A stretch of DNA of 64,000 nucleotides from Hyaloscypha bicolor E (taxonomy: Eukaryota > Ascomycota > Leotiomycetes > Helotiales > Hyaloscyphaceae), in the NCBI RefSeq assembly GCF_002865645.1, contig NW_020194558.1, forward strand, positions 744,001 through 808,000, given 5' to 3'. The position numbers were made by a program, and so were the translations under genes. Of this stretch, positions 49,203 to 61,041 are shown in pieces. The number at the start of each line of letters is the position of its first letter. Within the stretch, counting starts at the first letter, position 1. The notes under the pieces were generated by a model. The model saw only the letters and a program-made list of their open reading frames with translations, did not search any database and was not told where the DNA came from.

Positions 49203-52200
49203 ATGCTCTACTGCGGAACTCATACTTCACTCTACAAGAGCCTGCCTCCGGAAGCTGTACCCATCTTGGAAGATGCGATTCTCAAGAGTCGACTTAGGCT
49301 GTACGATGCCGCAGAGCTTGTCTTTGAGCACGAGCTCTCTTCATATAGTCATGTACCAATAGTTGCCATTGAGCACGCAGAGACTTTGCTACACCGCTAC
49401 AAATGCTTCCGCATTCTGGATGTTCTGGCCAAAGTCCATGGTAGACAGTTTTCGGCTGATGAAGAACATGACGATGTGAACCGGTTGATAGCACTTTTTA
49501 TTGGAGTTGTCAAAACACAGACGGAAGCTATATACGAGCCTGCTCTTGAGGAAGTAGCTCGAACCCAACGAGATTGGGTATCGAAACCTGTGGATGAGTA
49601 TACAGATATCCAGGTATGCGTGTAGCCACAGGAAGAGAGTAGCGGTGAGCTACTCGCAACATACTTAACATCTGCTGATCTATTTTTCTAGGTCGAATGC
49701 ATTCGAAAATACCGTCTTGCTTGCGTCTTTCTCGGAAGTGGTTCCAATTTCATCACAGATGCTATGAAGCTCATACCAATGCCCAATCCGACCAGGGATC
49801 CTCCCTTGAGCTGGCAAGGACTGACTGATCTTCGCGCCTCACTTGTTTCTCAGGGTCGATTCATGGAAGCATTCAGGTTCAGCACTGCTGAGAGAAGTGC
49901 CGGAACGGCGATGGATGACTACCAAACCACATGTCTCTTACTTCAGCTTGCGACAGACCGCCGCGCACAAGTCGCAAACACAAAGGATGAGATCCCTTGG
50001 CGAATTGCAGTGTTGGGATTCAAACTGGATCTTGGAAAGCTATTTGCATCTCTGGGCGCCAAGGCCCAAGCGGAGATCTGGCTTGCCAATCTGGAGAAAG
50101 ATTTAGAAGAGTGCATCTCCTTGGCGAATGGAAGTGCGGGGACCCTGAGAGCATCTGACTCTCTGGATATGCTGACTATTGAATTTTATCGCCTGAAGAT
50201 TGCGGAAAAGGAAGATTCAACACAATCACGACTCCAGCAGCTGCTCATCCTTGGACAAAAAATGCACGCGATAAGTCACATTGAGACTGAAAGGACTTAC
50301 TATCTTGCCATTGAATGGGCTCAGAAGCTCTATCCTCCAAAAGAATTCGACGCTCTCCGTACGGATATACAACTCCGTACCCAGAAGCTTTTCGAAACTC
50401 AGGGGCGGGTTCCCGCTGAGGCAACATATCTAGTTGATTTAATGATTACCAAATCAACTTCCTTCAGTGAGATTGCAAGGAGAATCGAATTAATTCGAGA
50501 TTTCGATCGCAGACATCCTCATATCACTCTACCAACAGTGAAACAGATGTCATCTTCATTGAAATTCAGGTTGCAGGTTCAAGCCGGGCAACGTGAATAC
50601 CATGAAATGGAAGCAGAAAACAATGCCCTTTTCGGTAGTATTCCTTCTAGCTTCAACATCCGACGCGAAGTTTCGAACACGGAACCAAATGAACACACAC
50701 TGGAGATCAAAGATCTTCTTGAAAGGCAGGAAGTGGAAGATCGTGAATTCAATTTGGACTATACTTTCCTGTCACAAACGGCGGAAGTCGCAGTCCCGAG
50801 GCTGCTCAAAAAGCTCGTTTCCGAGGAGGCAGTTTCTGGAAGGCTGGGAGAACAAGCACTGCTTCAACTTTTTGGTTCTGGGGAAAACGATACAGTTTTC
50901 GAAAGAGAGGGTGTTTTGGAGCTGGAGGGGCAGGAACTGCTCCAGAATCTCGTCGGCACTTTCCAGTTTCCTCTCCATGCTACAGAATGGGCCAAAAGGC
51001 GACCAACTTTGAGATCCTGGTTACTTGATGATTCTAGTTCTAATTACCGCCTCCGCCAATGCCTTTGGATAGCCATTCACGGTTTTCGATCACGCACCTG
51101 GAATTTACACGTCCAGCTAAATCCAAGGGGAATAGAATACACCAAGATGCAAACTCCGACGCTTGTCAAGGCAGATTGCATTGGAAAGATTGTCAAAACC
51201 ATTGCACCCGACTGGTTGAAAGTCACTTGTCAGCAAATTAGCGCTATTGAGGAGCGTCTCGACACGAAAGACGTCAAATTAGCTTCTTCCAGGGCTGCTG
51301 ATCACTTTGAGAAGGACTGGTGGATATCTCGATCAATTCTTTCTCAGCTGTACATGAATCTATTTTTCTGCTGTCGAATCCCAGGCGAAGAACTCAGCGA
51401 TGCAACTGTTGAATTCTTTACTCGTGCGGACCGGATTGCGAGGGAGCAACTGACACATTGGCGGAGCGTAGAAAGCTCTCAATTCTTTGCTGTGGCAGCT
51501 ATCTATGTTGCCACTATTGCACAATTCAGGATCGAGTATGGCATTATCAAAGAGCCTGAAGATATCGGTAGAACTGTGGACAACACATTGGAGTTGCTGG
51601 AAGAAGTTGAACTAATGTTTGGTACAACTCTGTACGAAGTTGATCTCGGTCACTCACTTGACGTTCTCAATATGAAGTCCCATATGGGAAGTGGAATAAG
51701 AATATGGAGAGTTGGTAAACTCGCCATTCGACTTCTCCATCTCGCGATCACGGTCACGACGACAGAGGACCAGGTTCAAAGGAACGGAGACGAGAAGCTT
51801 GCCACAAGACGGCAACAGTGGCTTCAACAATTATGGCAATGGGTACAACGCGTCAAGGCGAGGACTCTTGCGCAGAGCATGGGTTTGGACAATATGGTTC
51901 CAGACAGCATGCTGGCTGAGATTCAAAAATCCTTTAACGATGTGGGAGATTCTGCTGAAAAGGAACTGACAGGATCTGCAAGCCAAGCTGGCCAACCTGG
52001 AGATGCTGAACCTGGGGAACGCCTTGCAGCTTCGAAGCTAGACGAGGGACTTGCTTCGGTGATAGATCTACTTCCCCAAGTCCGCGAAATCCTCAAAGAT
52101 GGCAACAAGGCCGTTCCGGTTGTGGTCATCAATACAATCGGTAGCTCTCTCAGTCAAGACTTGCAAAGGTTTTCCATCATTTTAGAGAAACTCAAACAGC

Positions 52201-53771
52201 CCGTTGCAGCTCAAATCGATGACAAGGGAAAGCTCCAGGAAGAGTTGTCCCAAATCAGCCAACGAACCAAAAAGAAGCCATCCCTGCACACACTTGTTAC
52301 TATTGCAGACTTTCTCAATCGAGAAGAGGTCTTACAAAACAAAATAGAGACCACGTCTGATCGGTTCCAACACCGAATCGAGCTTCAGCGTCTTCGACAG
52401 GAGATGCGACGGGAACCTGTCCTTGAACGAATGTTCAGAATTCGCGAAGGGAGGCCAGTATCAAATCAGGACTTACACAAGGTCGCTGCTACGAGACAAG
52501 GCAAGGTGGTCTTTGTTGACTGGTTCACCATAACAAGCTCTATCGACCATGTCCCAAGACTCTATATGCTGCTGTGGCGAAACGGCATTTGCAAAGGAAT
52601 CGACCTAAAAACCGAGCACGGGACTCAAATCGAGGCAGCGAAACAGTTTTTTGAAGATAAAGACGTGTATCTCCCTGACGTGGATCCCACACCCCTGAAG
52701 GAAATGAATCTCGAAGAGATGGCCCCCAGAGGGGAAAAGCAGTTTGAAGACGAACTGAAGCCGGTGCTCAACTGCTTCGAGCTTGTCAAGCCATTGTTCA
52801 ATGATTCACTAATCAAACCAGGAGACATGCTCGTCCTAAGTCTCACGGAGGGTTTCCACAATTTTCCTCTTCATGCAATCCAAGAGGACGAGGAGAGCGA
52901 AATTGGACCCCTAATACTGCGTCACCCAGTAGTTTACGTACCCTCTCTGTCAGTCCTTCATAAATGCTTCTGGGCCAGACATGCTTCAAGGTTGGGGCAA
53001 GATTTGAAAGGAAATGATAAGCTTCGATCTTTGGTACTTGGCGGAATTGTCTCACCAGAACCAGTCTTCCAGTACGGAGGGAAGGCTGTTGGTAAAATTG
53101 GAGGCATTCTAAACAACCCTGAAACGACTTTCGTAGGCGTTGATGCAACTCTGGATAATTTTTCCACACACATTGCTAGCTCTGATATACTCCACATCCA
53201 GCTGCACACTAACTACTTAACCAATAAGCCAACTAAAAGTTCGGGGCACGGCCACTTGAGCCAACACAACAGCGAGGATGTGTCATTCGTTAGCTCACCT
53301 CTCGACCAAGCTATAGTATTCAACGGCACCGGCTCCAACAACAAACTCACTGCGCGGCGAATCATCGAGCTGCAGCTATCGAAAGGGGCCCACCTCAACT
53401 TGATGGCCTGTGCTAGTGGTAGGCAGGGCATATACAAACTGGGGAATGCTAGGTTGGAAACGGATCTGATCACCGATGAAGTTATGGGTTTGGTCCCAGC
53501 ATTTCTATTCTCCGGTGCAGGCTCAGTGACAAGCACACTGTGGCCCATCATGGATGAACACGGTGCTGTTTTCAGCAATCATTTCTTTCGTGCATTTGTG
53601 GAAGCTAGGGAGAAGCGCCGCTCTCAGCTCAGTTCGGGAGATGAGGAGGTGTCTTGGATCGACTTGGCGGAAATTCATCAGGAAGCTGTCTTGGCGATGA
53701 GGAAGATTTATAAGCAGCCCTCAGCCTGGGCAGGATTTGTCCTGAGTGGGTGCTGGAAATTTCAGCTATGA
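49203..53771 (+). CDS. CHAT-domain (caspase-like protease) protein with helical-repeat N-terminal region, 1,496 aa
   Basis: Two exons (49,203-49,613 and 49,692-53,771; 78-base GT-AG intron) give 1,496 residues. Residues 1 to about 1,050 are almost wholly helical, with repeat-like blocks such as LEDAILKSRLRLYDAAELVF and ALEKA/AIEHAETLLHRY, typical of TPR-type arrays in fungal CHAT proteins. The CHAT domain occupies roughly 1,060-1,495: a GDMLVLSLTEGFHNFPLHAI strand-turn, the histidine region ILHIQLHTNY (second His about 1,309), the cysteine region LNLMACASGRQG (Cys about 1,377), then AFLFSGAGSVTSTLWPIMD and a final WAGFVLSGCW. The His-Cys dyad of clan CD peptidases is kept, although the usual glycine after the His is Thr. 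A peptidase role is inferred from that. An alternative in-frame start at 49,764 would lose the first exon; the spliced model is better because exon 1 continues the repeat pattern. The frame is unbroken over 4 kb. Confidence 0.9.
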
Positions 53772-54995
53772 TTCCTGAAGAAAGCAGGCACTTGCGCTCC
53801 TTGTTCAGTTGGATGCCCATAAGACTAAAGAGACTAGGTTCAAAGTAGTTGGGTCGGGTCGATGCAAACCAGGGTGATCACATAACCTCGCTTGCTACCT
53901 CTTTTCAAGATATCCTTCAAAAGGAAACAGAGACAATAGCAATGTGCTACCTGGTGGCTGCCAGTGAGATATTCAAGAGGGACTGCCGTCGGTCCGCAAT
54001 GGTCATAGTCACTGTTGGTCGGTTTCACAACGCCCGCAGTAAGCCTTCGAGGCCCCAAGCATATTTCATTTGATACTGCAGCTAAGGCTCCAAGCTGCTG
54101 TATCGCAGTCAAGTATTGATTTTCTAATTCGGGCGCAAGGCTTTGAATGTCCTAGCGTTAAATTGCTGTCTTACTCAATACTATTAGCACAAGCAAAACA
54201 TCAAGAAAGGGAGTAAGTGGAAGGTTGTTTATGCACAGTCTGTCATATAACGTGACTCTTTCTAAAAAGCTGACCGGTACGTAGCTGTTGCATAAGCTAC
54301 TGTAGTGGTACCTCGAAGTACACCTGTAGATGAAAGACCACGGAAAAGAAAAGGAAAACCAGACAGGTCTTGATTCTGGTAACATGTGCTTCGCTCGCGA
54401 CCCTAGCATACCCCGTGGTCAAATTATTCTGACAGGGCCAAATCGTGCTTGCATCTCATCGGTCATTGCTTCGCCCTACACGCATCCATGGATATAGCTC
54501 TCGTCGATGAGATCGCCTGTCTCTCCACACGGTCTTTTGCTTGAGAACTAGGGGAACCTTAATCTCTTGAGAAACCACACCTCATCGCCGTACCGCAGAG
54601 AATGTGGACAAGCCCTAGAGAACTTTGTTTCGTGGTATACAATATGCAGCATCGCATGGCCACCTTGTAAGCGACATGGAACGATTCGCCGTCCTTCCAC
54701 GGATGGCGATCTAGGTTTCTGCAGGCATTAATGACTCCTTTTTCTATTAATTGTATATGAAACTATATATTTACTTATATAGAAATATAGAAATAAAGAA
54801 TATGCAAAAATGGAAATAAATATATAATTAAAATACGTAGGCCAATTATCTTGGGCTTTTTTTTATTAAATGAAGGTACAATTATCACAGTCTAAACTGC
54901 TCGTGATTTATAACATCTTCCGCGGAAATACAGGCTTCGGGCTTGTAATCCAGCAACCGGCGACCGCTGCAAAAGTTCTACAAAGACTTTCTACT
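53772..54995. other. Intergenic region, no convincing gene
   Basis: It follows the CHAT gene. A plus frame (53,849-54,073) and an opposing minus frame (53,840-54,112) are both short and unlike any known family. A short AT-rich patch lies at about 54,745-54,880. The right part should hold the 3' flank of the kinase relic. Confidence 0.45.
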
Positions 54996-56294
54996 CTATC
55001 TAGGAAATATGCCGATGATGGTCTCCATTGAGGCGCGATCTAACATGTAACAGAGCCCTGGAGCAATCTTACCCTTCAACGATCGAGCATTGGCAGCAAT
55101 AGATGGATGAACAGTGGGCTCCTTCTTCCTTTGGTCATTATTCTCTAGCTCATATGCTAGAGCATCAACAACAAGCCCCTGCTCGCCGACTTCATCCATG
55201 TAAAATCTTACATTCTTCTCCGATCCACCCAGGTCGTAGACCAGCATGGCTCAGGAAGTCTACCTAAGACTTGAACAAAGGCGTCTAGATATTCGTTATC
55301 TTCATCGCCGAATCGGCTAAACAGCTTTCCGCTAGTTCGGATCTTGAACAGACTACACCCTAATGCCCAAATGTCCGAACCAAAACTAGCCTTTTTGTCG
55401 GGAATCAACTCTGGAGGGGGATACAGCCCAGGAATCCCGAGACCATCAGGAGGCTGAGAAATTTCGAAGGACTCGCCGAAATCAACAAGACATGATTCTT
55501 GCTTATAAACCGAGTATCCACATTGCACCAGTTCACTGGATAAACAAGGTAGCCAGTGGCTGTGGACCTATGATGACGCTCCTGGGATGTATTTAGAACA
55601 GGATTGATAACCGGGCTACCTAATATTTTAAGAATTCGTCTTCATTGAGTCCGTCGAGCCCAGTGATGCGATGAAGGACATTGTTTGGCGTAATATCTAA
55701 TCTTTTGTTAGCATTCACTGCTTTCCAACAGAGGAAGAAGTGGTTGGAACTGGTTCTACTCCCGGCATGACATATTCCCTGGCTGTGAGGAAATTTGACA
55801 GCCTTCGCAACTTGCAGACCAAGACTTCTCAAGTCATTGTCCGGATCTGTAGAAGCACGAAACAAGCCGAGAGACACATTTGGGCTAAGAACAGGATACA
55901 CAAAGGAGATATTGTCCCCATTCGGCCCATGGATCTTCAAGTGGTCCAGTGGGAAGCAAATGAACTCCGCGATATTGCCTTCATTTTCACGTTGGCTGTG
56001 AGTATCTTTGAGCTGGTTCACCCGGAGCTCAAGACAGTTGTCACTGGATGTCTCGGCCATCAGAATTTTTAAAGCCATATATTTCGTTGCCTCTTTCGCC
56101 TCGGTATCCCGACAGAGCCAAACAGTAGCAAAGCCGCCGCCGTCAAGCTTGTGGATGACACGGTACCGCCTGTTATTGCCATATACATCCCCCAAGTGAA
56201 CGGGATGGTGGCCGCCAGGCTTATAGTCATAAATATGCTCTAGACCGAACGGGGCCAGCTCTAGATATAGATCATTGGATTCGCCGTCAACCAT
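54996..56294 (-). pseudogene. SRPK-like serine/threonine protein kinase, broken by frameshifts
   Basis: The minus-strand start reads YDYKPGGHHPVHLGDVY, then the glycine loop HKLDGGGFATVWLCRD and MALKILMAE with the ATP-binding lysine, as in SR-protein kinases. An intron-like gap (55,697 to about 55,762) precedes ITPNNVL; the family-consistent junction (HADITPNN) would need a donor that here reads GG, not GT. The frame then breaks at a short A-run near 55,628, again near 55,495, and near 55,210. The fragments between contain VDFGESFEI (DFG motif intact), PGLYPPPELI, SDIWALGCSLFKI and WSTTWVDRRRM. The tail (54,996-55,190) is in yet another frame. Sequence error in homopolymers could explain some shifts, but three plus a bad donor argue for a pseudogene. 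Confidence 0.75.
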
Positions 56295-56593
56295 CTCTTC
56301 GTCAGGTGAAAATCGACCCTGGTGAACGTGGTACTGAGAAATCAGAAGCCATCCTGATACTCCACACTGGAGTGATAGGCCTCTGATGAAAGATTGACTG
56401 AGCCTTGCGGTTTCTCGCTGATATGTGCAGCTGAAATGTGATGGGTGATGGAAGTGGTTGGCAGAACGATCTGGCAGGTGGAAAATTCCGAAGGGCTGAT
56501 GTCAATGACATGCGGGTCCAAAGTTTGTGATCCTGTACCGACGAATGTTTTTAATTTGAGGCGGCAATGTCCAACTTGACACTAGTCAAGGAG

Positions 56594-57014
56594 GGAAAAG
56601 TAAAACGGCCCCCGGGTGTCGATTAGGGGTGTCGATGGCAGGATCCTTTTCTGGCTTAGCGCTCGGCGTCTCCCGAGTCCACTGCTAAGGAACTAATTAG
56701 GCCTTAGAATCGCATACCTTCCCCGGGGGGCGGACTAAATAGGAGTATTGATGGATTTTAGAATTTAATAATGCCTAATTCGTTGCTCGTACTTACTTAA
56801 GCCTTTCTCTCAAATCAGATTTCTTAATACAATTATAAGGAAGTTTATATATAAGAGCTTAGTTTTGGGGCGTGGGATAGGCGAGGCGATTATTGCGCAC
56901 GAGGCAAATAAGTTCCAGGGGCTTAATCGCTAAATTTCCAGGCTCCCTTAAGGCCGACACCCCCAATCGACTCCCCTAATTGATACCCGAGGAGGTATCG
57001 TTTTACATTTTCCC
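56594..57014. mobile_element. 421-bp inverted-repeat element with imperfect arms of about 45-60 bp
   Basis: The left arm (56,594-56,638) reads GGAAAAGTAAAACG followed by CCCGGGTGTCGATTAGGGG. The right arm (56,953-57,014), read from the opposite strand, gives GGGAAAATGTAAAACG followed by CTCGGGTATCAATTAGGGG. The interior has no coding frame. A third arm of the same family lies at 57,258-57,315, in the orientation of the right arm. No target duplication was found. It is a non-autonomous DNA element of unidentified superfamily. Confidence 0.55.
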
Positions 57015-57257
57015 GTTTTGCTAGAGGTTAAGAGGAAACAAGCATTGCCACATGCGTATGAGAGAGACCCTAATTTTTTCTTTTTTTCTTTGGCTAATTG
57101 CGATACGACTAAATTTGTCTTGGGAATTCGCGATAAATAGCGACGACGTGCTAAAGAATGCAATACGCGCATTAGGTGCCAATATACATTATTCTGCACA
57201 CATTGGTGCATATAAAGTAATGCATACAGGCACCTGCCACCGCCTGCTGATCTCGGT

Positions 57258-57315
57258 TAGTGTAGCCCCCAATCGACCCCCCGGGGGGGGGGGGGGTTCG
57301 TTTTACTTTTTCCCG
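57258..57315. repeat. Third copy of the GGGAAAA-GTAAAACG arm, with a 14-base G run
   Basis: Read on the minus strand it begins CGGGAAAAAGTAAAACGAA and continues into a CCCCC/GGGGG palindrome and TCGATTGGGGG, matching both arms of the 421-bp element. It may be the end of a second element whose other end is lost. Confidence 0.5.
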
Positions 57316-57640
57316 TTCAAGGCCGTCAAAATTTAGCGAGCGGGGTCGCCAATTCTGAACCCCAAGCACCGTAATCCCTCCACAAAAAGACCAGTGATCA
57401 CTATCACTCCGGAATCTATAGCTGATTCGAGTGGCAGACTAAAACGCTAGGATGAATCTTGGTCAGAAGAGCTGGCCAGCCTTAAACACTGGACAAAATC
57501 CTTGAACCTGCCCCCCTATTAAGTGTAACAGCGAGTCCACAGACCACAGACATTCTACCATACAAAATACCTCAATCAAGAGGGCCCGCTGTTGCATTTA
57601 CTCCGTATTGGGAGGGGGGATAGTATTGTTTTCTTTCAAA

Positions 57641-58050
57641 CACGCCACCTCAACCTCCCAGCTGACAATCAGCTGCATGAGGGAGTGACCCAAACTCTTG
57701 GCAATGGCTGCAAATAAGAGCTGTCTCGCCAGAGGTTATATCCCGGGCTGAATTCTCTCCAATGTCTCTTGATTGGCGCACGTTTTGAGACACGGTTGAT
57801 GCCGGATGTTTGCCTTCCGTTTTGGGCGTGGTATCGAGCCGAGCTGAGCTGATGCGTGTCATCGGCGATTACTATCCATTGGTCATGTTGAGTGTGTGTT
57901 CGGTCAACTGGTTTATCGAAGTTGGGTTGCGAACATGCAGAAGAATAGCCTTTGCAAGCTCAGCCTTGCATCTCCGCCATTACCAATCCAAAGCGGGGCT
58001 CATCGTCCAATAACTAGCCTACCTACAGAGATGGCGGATGATAGTAACGC
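57641..58050. other. Intergenic region, no convincing gene
   Basis: Two short overlapping frames on opposite strands (57,650-57,862 minus, 57,810-58,013 plus) show no domain. The region ends at the target duplication of the hAT element. Confidence 0.45.
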
Positions 58051-58058
58051 AATATTTC
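58051..58058. repeat. Left 8-bp target-site duplication of the hAT element (AATATTTC)
   Basis: AATATTTC is repeated at 61,588-61,595, directly outside the other terminal inverted repeat. Confidence 0.92.
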
Positions 58059-58342
58059 CAGTGTGAGCAAGAAATACTCAAGGTATTCATACTGAGTACA
58101 TGAATATTCATGAGTAGTATGAATAGAATATGAGTAGCGTAAAACTCAAAAAATTTGAGTAGAGTAGAATATATATTCATGAATATTCATGAATAGTCAC
58201 GTGGAAATCACGTGATTTTTTAGTAAATCGACATATATTTAATTTTTTAAAAAAGAACTAAGGTACCTATTAAGCAGCCTTATATAAGCTAGGCTAGTAC
58301 TTATATAAGGCTACTTAAATACTAATTTTCTATAATAATAAA

Positions 58343-59584
58343 CTAATTATCCTCCTCAGAATCTTGTTTTTTCTCCTTTTTCTCCCCCTTTTTCTCTTCT
58401 TTTTTAGCCTCTTCTAATTCGTCTTTAAATAACCCCCAACTTTTTAAGCAAGCTATTCTCTCAAAAGTACTCTTATTAAGTCTATTTCGTAATTTAGTCA
58501 TAATAAGAGCGCCTTGAGAAAAGAATCTCTCGCTAGGAGCCGAGGAAGCTGGAATTCCTAAATATTTCCTAACTATTAAAGCTAAAGCAGGAAATCTAGC
58601 GGCATTAGACTTCCAATAATCTAAAGGCTTAACCTATATATATATTAGTACTAATATATAAAAAAATATTAAGAGAATATCGGATAATTATTTAATAGAA
58701 TTTAAGTAAAGTTTACTTACCTTTCTATCTTCTCTCTTTTCTTCTAAATAAATTACTAATTCGTCTTCTATATTAGAAGACTTATTAGTAATATATATAT
58801 CTAAGTCGTCTTCGTCGGAATCGGCTATACTAATAACCGAGGAGTCGGATCTAGCTTGAGATATATTATAATCGTATTTATATCTAAATATAAAATTAGT
58901 TATTAATTTATTAAAAAAATAATTAAAGGAATTACTTATACATTATAATCAGTCTTTAATCTATTATATATATCTAAGGACATATCATTAGATAAGCCAA
59001 TACTAGTTAATCCTTCTTGTTTAATTCGAGGATTAAGAATAAGAGCTAAGTATAAAGCTTTACTTTTATTATCTAAAACGCCTGTTTTAGGATAATATTT
59101 TCGAAGTTTAGCTATACCCTTATTAATAGCATCTATAAATGCTTTATCCTATTAAATATTAGTATAATAATATAAGAAGAATTTAAGAAAAGACTTACTT
59201 TAAATTCCTTTTTAAAAATTTCAAGTTTATTATATATTTTATATATCTCAGGTATAATATAATATATAGTCGGATAATTTTCGGCTTGTAATTTAGTTAT
59301 AGCTTTAATAAATATTGAAATTATATTTAATAAATATTGAAATTATATTTAATTTATGATTTAATAAAATATCTTAAGTTTTTTGTTAATTCCTAATCAA
59401 AGAAATCTGTAATTAATGAATAATATATAATTTCTTGAAAAATATATAAATTTCTTGAAATATATATATAATATATATTTCGAATAATTTCATCAATAAT
59501 TATCGAGATTAAGCTTCCGAAAAAATTTTTATTTTTCAGATCAAAATTGATTATAATTTTAATGAATAAATTTATTATAAAATT

Positions 59585-59617
<33 letters not shown>

Positions 59618-61041
59618 GTTAAGTAAAAGCATTGCTCTATAAAAATAATATTAAAAGGGATTAACTCATAATACTTATTAACTTAAATTAATCTAGGAAC
59701 AACTTATACTATAAATTCTGCATTCTCTATCTTCTTCTCTTAAGTTCACACTTCTTCATATTTCTTGCTCGGTATAAATCCGTAGAATAAGAAGAATTAT
59801 AGTAATCGTTCTTAATAAGAGACTTTTAAAAATATCTTGAACTACTAAGTTTAAATACGTAAGCATAATATTAAGGAATATCTCCTGAAATTTAAATGCC
59901 CTTCCTTATTATACATACTTCTATAAAAGCCTTTTAATAAGGTAATTATTTAAGCTAGTATTATCTCGAGTAATACTAAAAAAGATATATTAATATAAAT
60001 TATTTAAAAATTTAATTAGAATTACTTACCTAGTAATATTATACTCGATATTATATTATTTTAAAGCTTCTAATAAAACAGAAAGCATATAAACGCCAGA
60101 GTATATATTATTTAAGTCTTTTATAGCTAATAAATAAGATTTTAATATAAAATCCTTATTTATAAAGTGTCTAAAAATATATTAGTATAAATTTCACTTA
60201 ATAATTATAGGAATATATAAACTTATATAATAATTCCAAGGAAGGCCTTTTGATTTATAAAGGTAATAGTATCTAAAGTAATAGAAAAGGTTCCTTGAGA
60301 TTTAATATTCTCTAGAAATTTATCTTTAATATTTAAACTCTTTTTAATATAGCTTAAATTAAGCTTATCTATAAGTGTTTTTAAATATAAAGGCAATATT
60401 TAACTATAAAGTATTAGTATATATAATAATAATAAAGAATATAATAATACTTACTAATTTAAATACTTTAAAAGTAATTTAAAACTTAGTATATTTACTA
60501 CTCGAAAAGAAATATTATTATTAATTATAAAACTTAATAATAGTTTCTTAAAGTAATTAATAGTAAAGCTTTCTTCTCTTTGACCCGATTACTTATTAAA
60601 AAGATTATTTATAGTAGATTAAGAGACTTGAGAAAAGCCTTTACTTTTGCCTATTAAATATATTAGTAAATAAAGCTTTTTAATTAATATTAAATAACTT
60701 ACTATTATTATTACTATCTTTAAGACTAGTAATATTAATAAATTTATATACGTTTCGAAAATGAGTATAATAATTACTTATAGGGGCGTATATTCGTTAA
60801 TTTATTCATGTTTTTCTATTAGTAAAAAATTATTAAAAATTAATATATTAACTTACGAATAATCTCGAACTAAGCACTTTATAGTATACGTACGAGTTTC
60901 TTGGGGATCCTCTTAAATAGGATTTAATATCTTTTTTAAGTAGCCTTTCTTAAAGAGAGAAGCTTGCTTGTCAAGGGGTTTTAACTTAAACTCAGGGTGA
61001 TTTTGAGCTAAGTTAATCTTAATTAAGGATTATTGAGACAT
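58343..61041 (-). pseudogene. hAT transposase with several introns, N-terminal half decayed
   Basis: The minus-strand ATG at 61,041 opens a frame with MSQ-stop-SLIKINLAQNHPEFKL and a second TAA soon after, both at likely CAA codons, so RIP has damaged the 5' exon. A middle exon carries the NLVVQDI-type hAT core block (about 59,830). From about 59,355 to 58,343 the frame is almost clean: DKAFIDAINKGIAKL, LYLALILNPRIKQEGL, an acidic linker, then, across an 87-base intron (58,634-58,720), the C-terminal dimerisation domain (KPLDYWKSNAARFPALALI, SSAPSERFFSQGA, LIMTKLRNRL). The end is lysine/glutamate-rich. Full hAT transposases also carry a BED zinc finger, which I could not confirm. Not expected to be active as it stands. 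Confidence 0.8.
59359..59620. mobile_element. AT-rich segment ending in a 28-base A tract, apparently inserted in the hAT transposase
   Basis: The sequence here has many TCA, CAA and TTGAAA words, unlike the TA-dominated RIP sequence around it, and does not read as transposase in any frame. It ends on the plus strand in a run of 28 or so A's (about 59,590-59,617), followed by GTTAAGTAAAAG. That is the shape of a retroposed or reverse-transcribed insert, or merely a low-complexity intron. A 22-bp tandem duplication (AATAAATATTGAAATTATATTT) lies directly to its left at about 59,309-59,352. Confidence 0.35.

Larger units (their letters stand above)
56295..57640. other. Intergenic region with three related inverted-repeat arms
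   Basis: No gene was recognised. The arms are described separately. The region also holds the upstream sequence of the kinase relic (56,295-56,590) and a stretch at 57,330-57,640 in which I see nothing. A 14-base G run is at 57,283-57,296. Confidence 0.5.

Noticed and set aside
53840..54112. Overlapping ORFs on both strands after the CHAT gene
   Set aside because: Neither frame has a recognisable domain, and they are mirror readings of the same DNA.
59393..59632. Open frame rich in phenylalanine on the minus strand
   Set aside because: It is produced by translating the A tract at about 59,590-59,617 and AT-rich DNA; there is no protein pattern.
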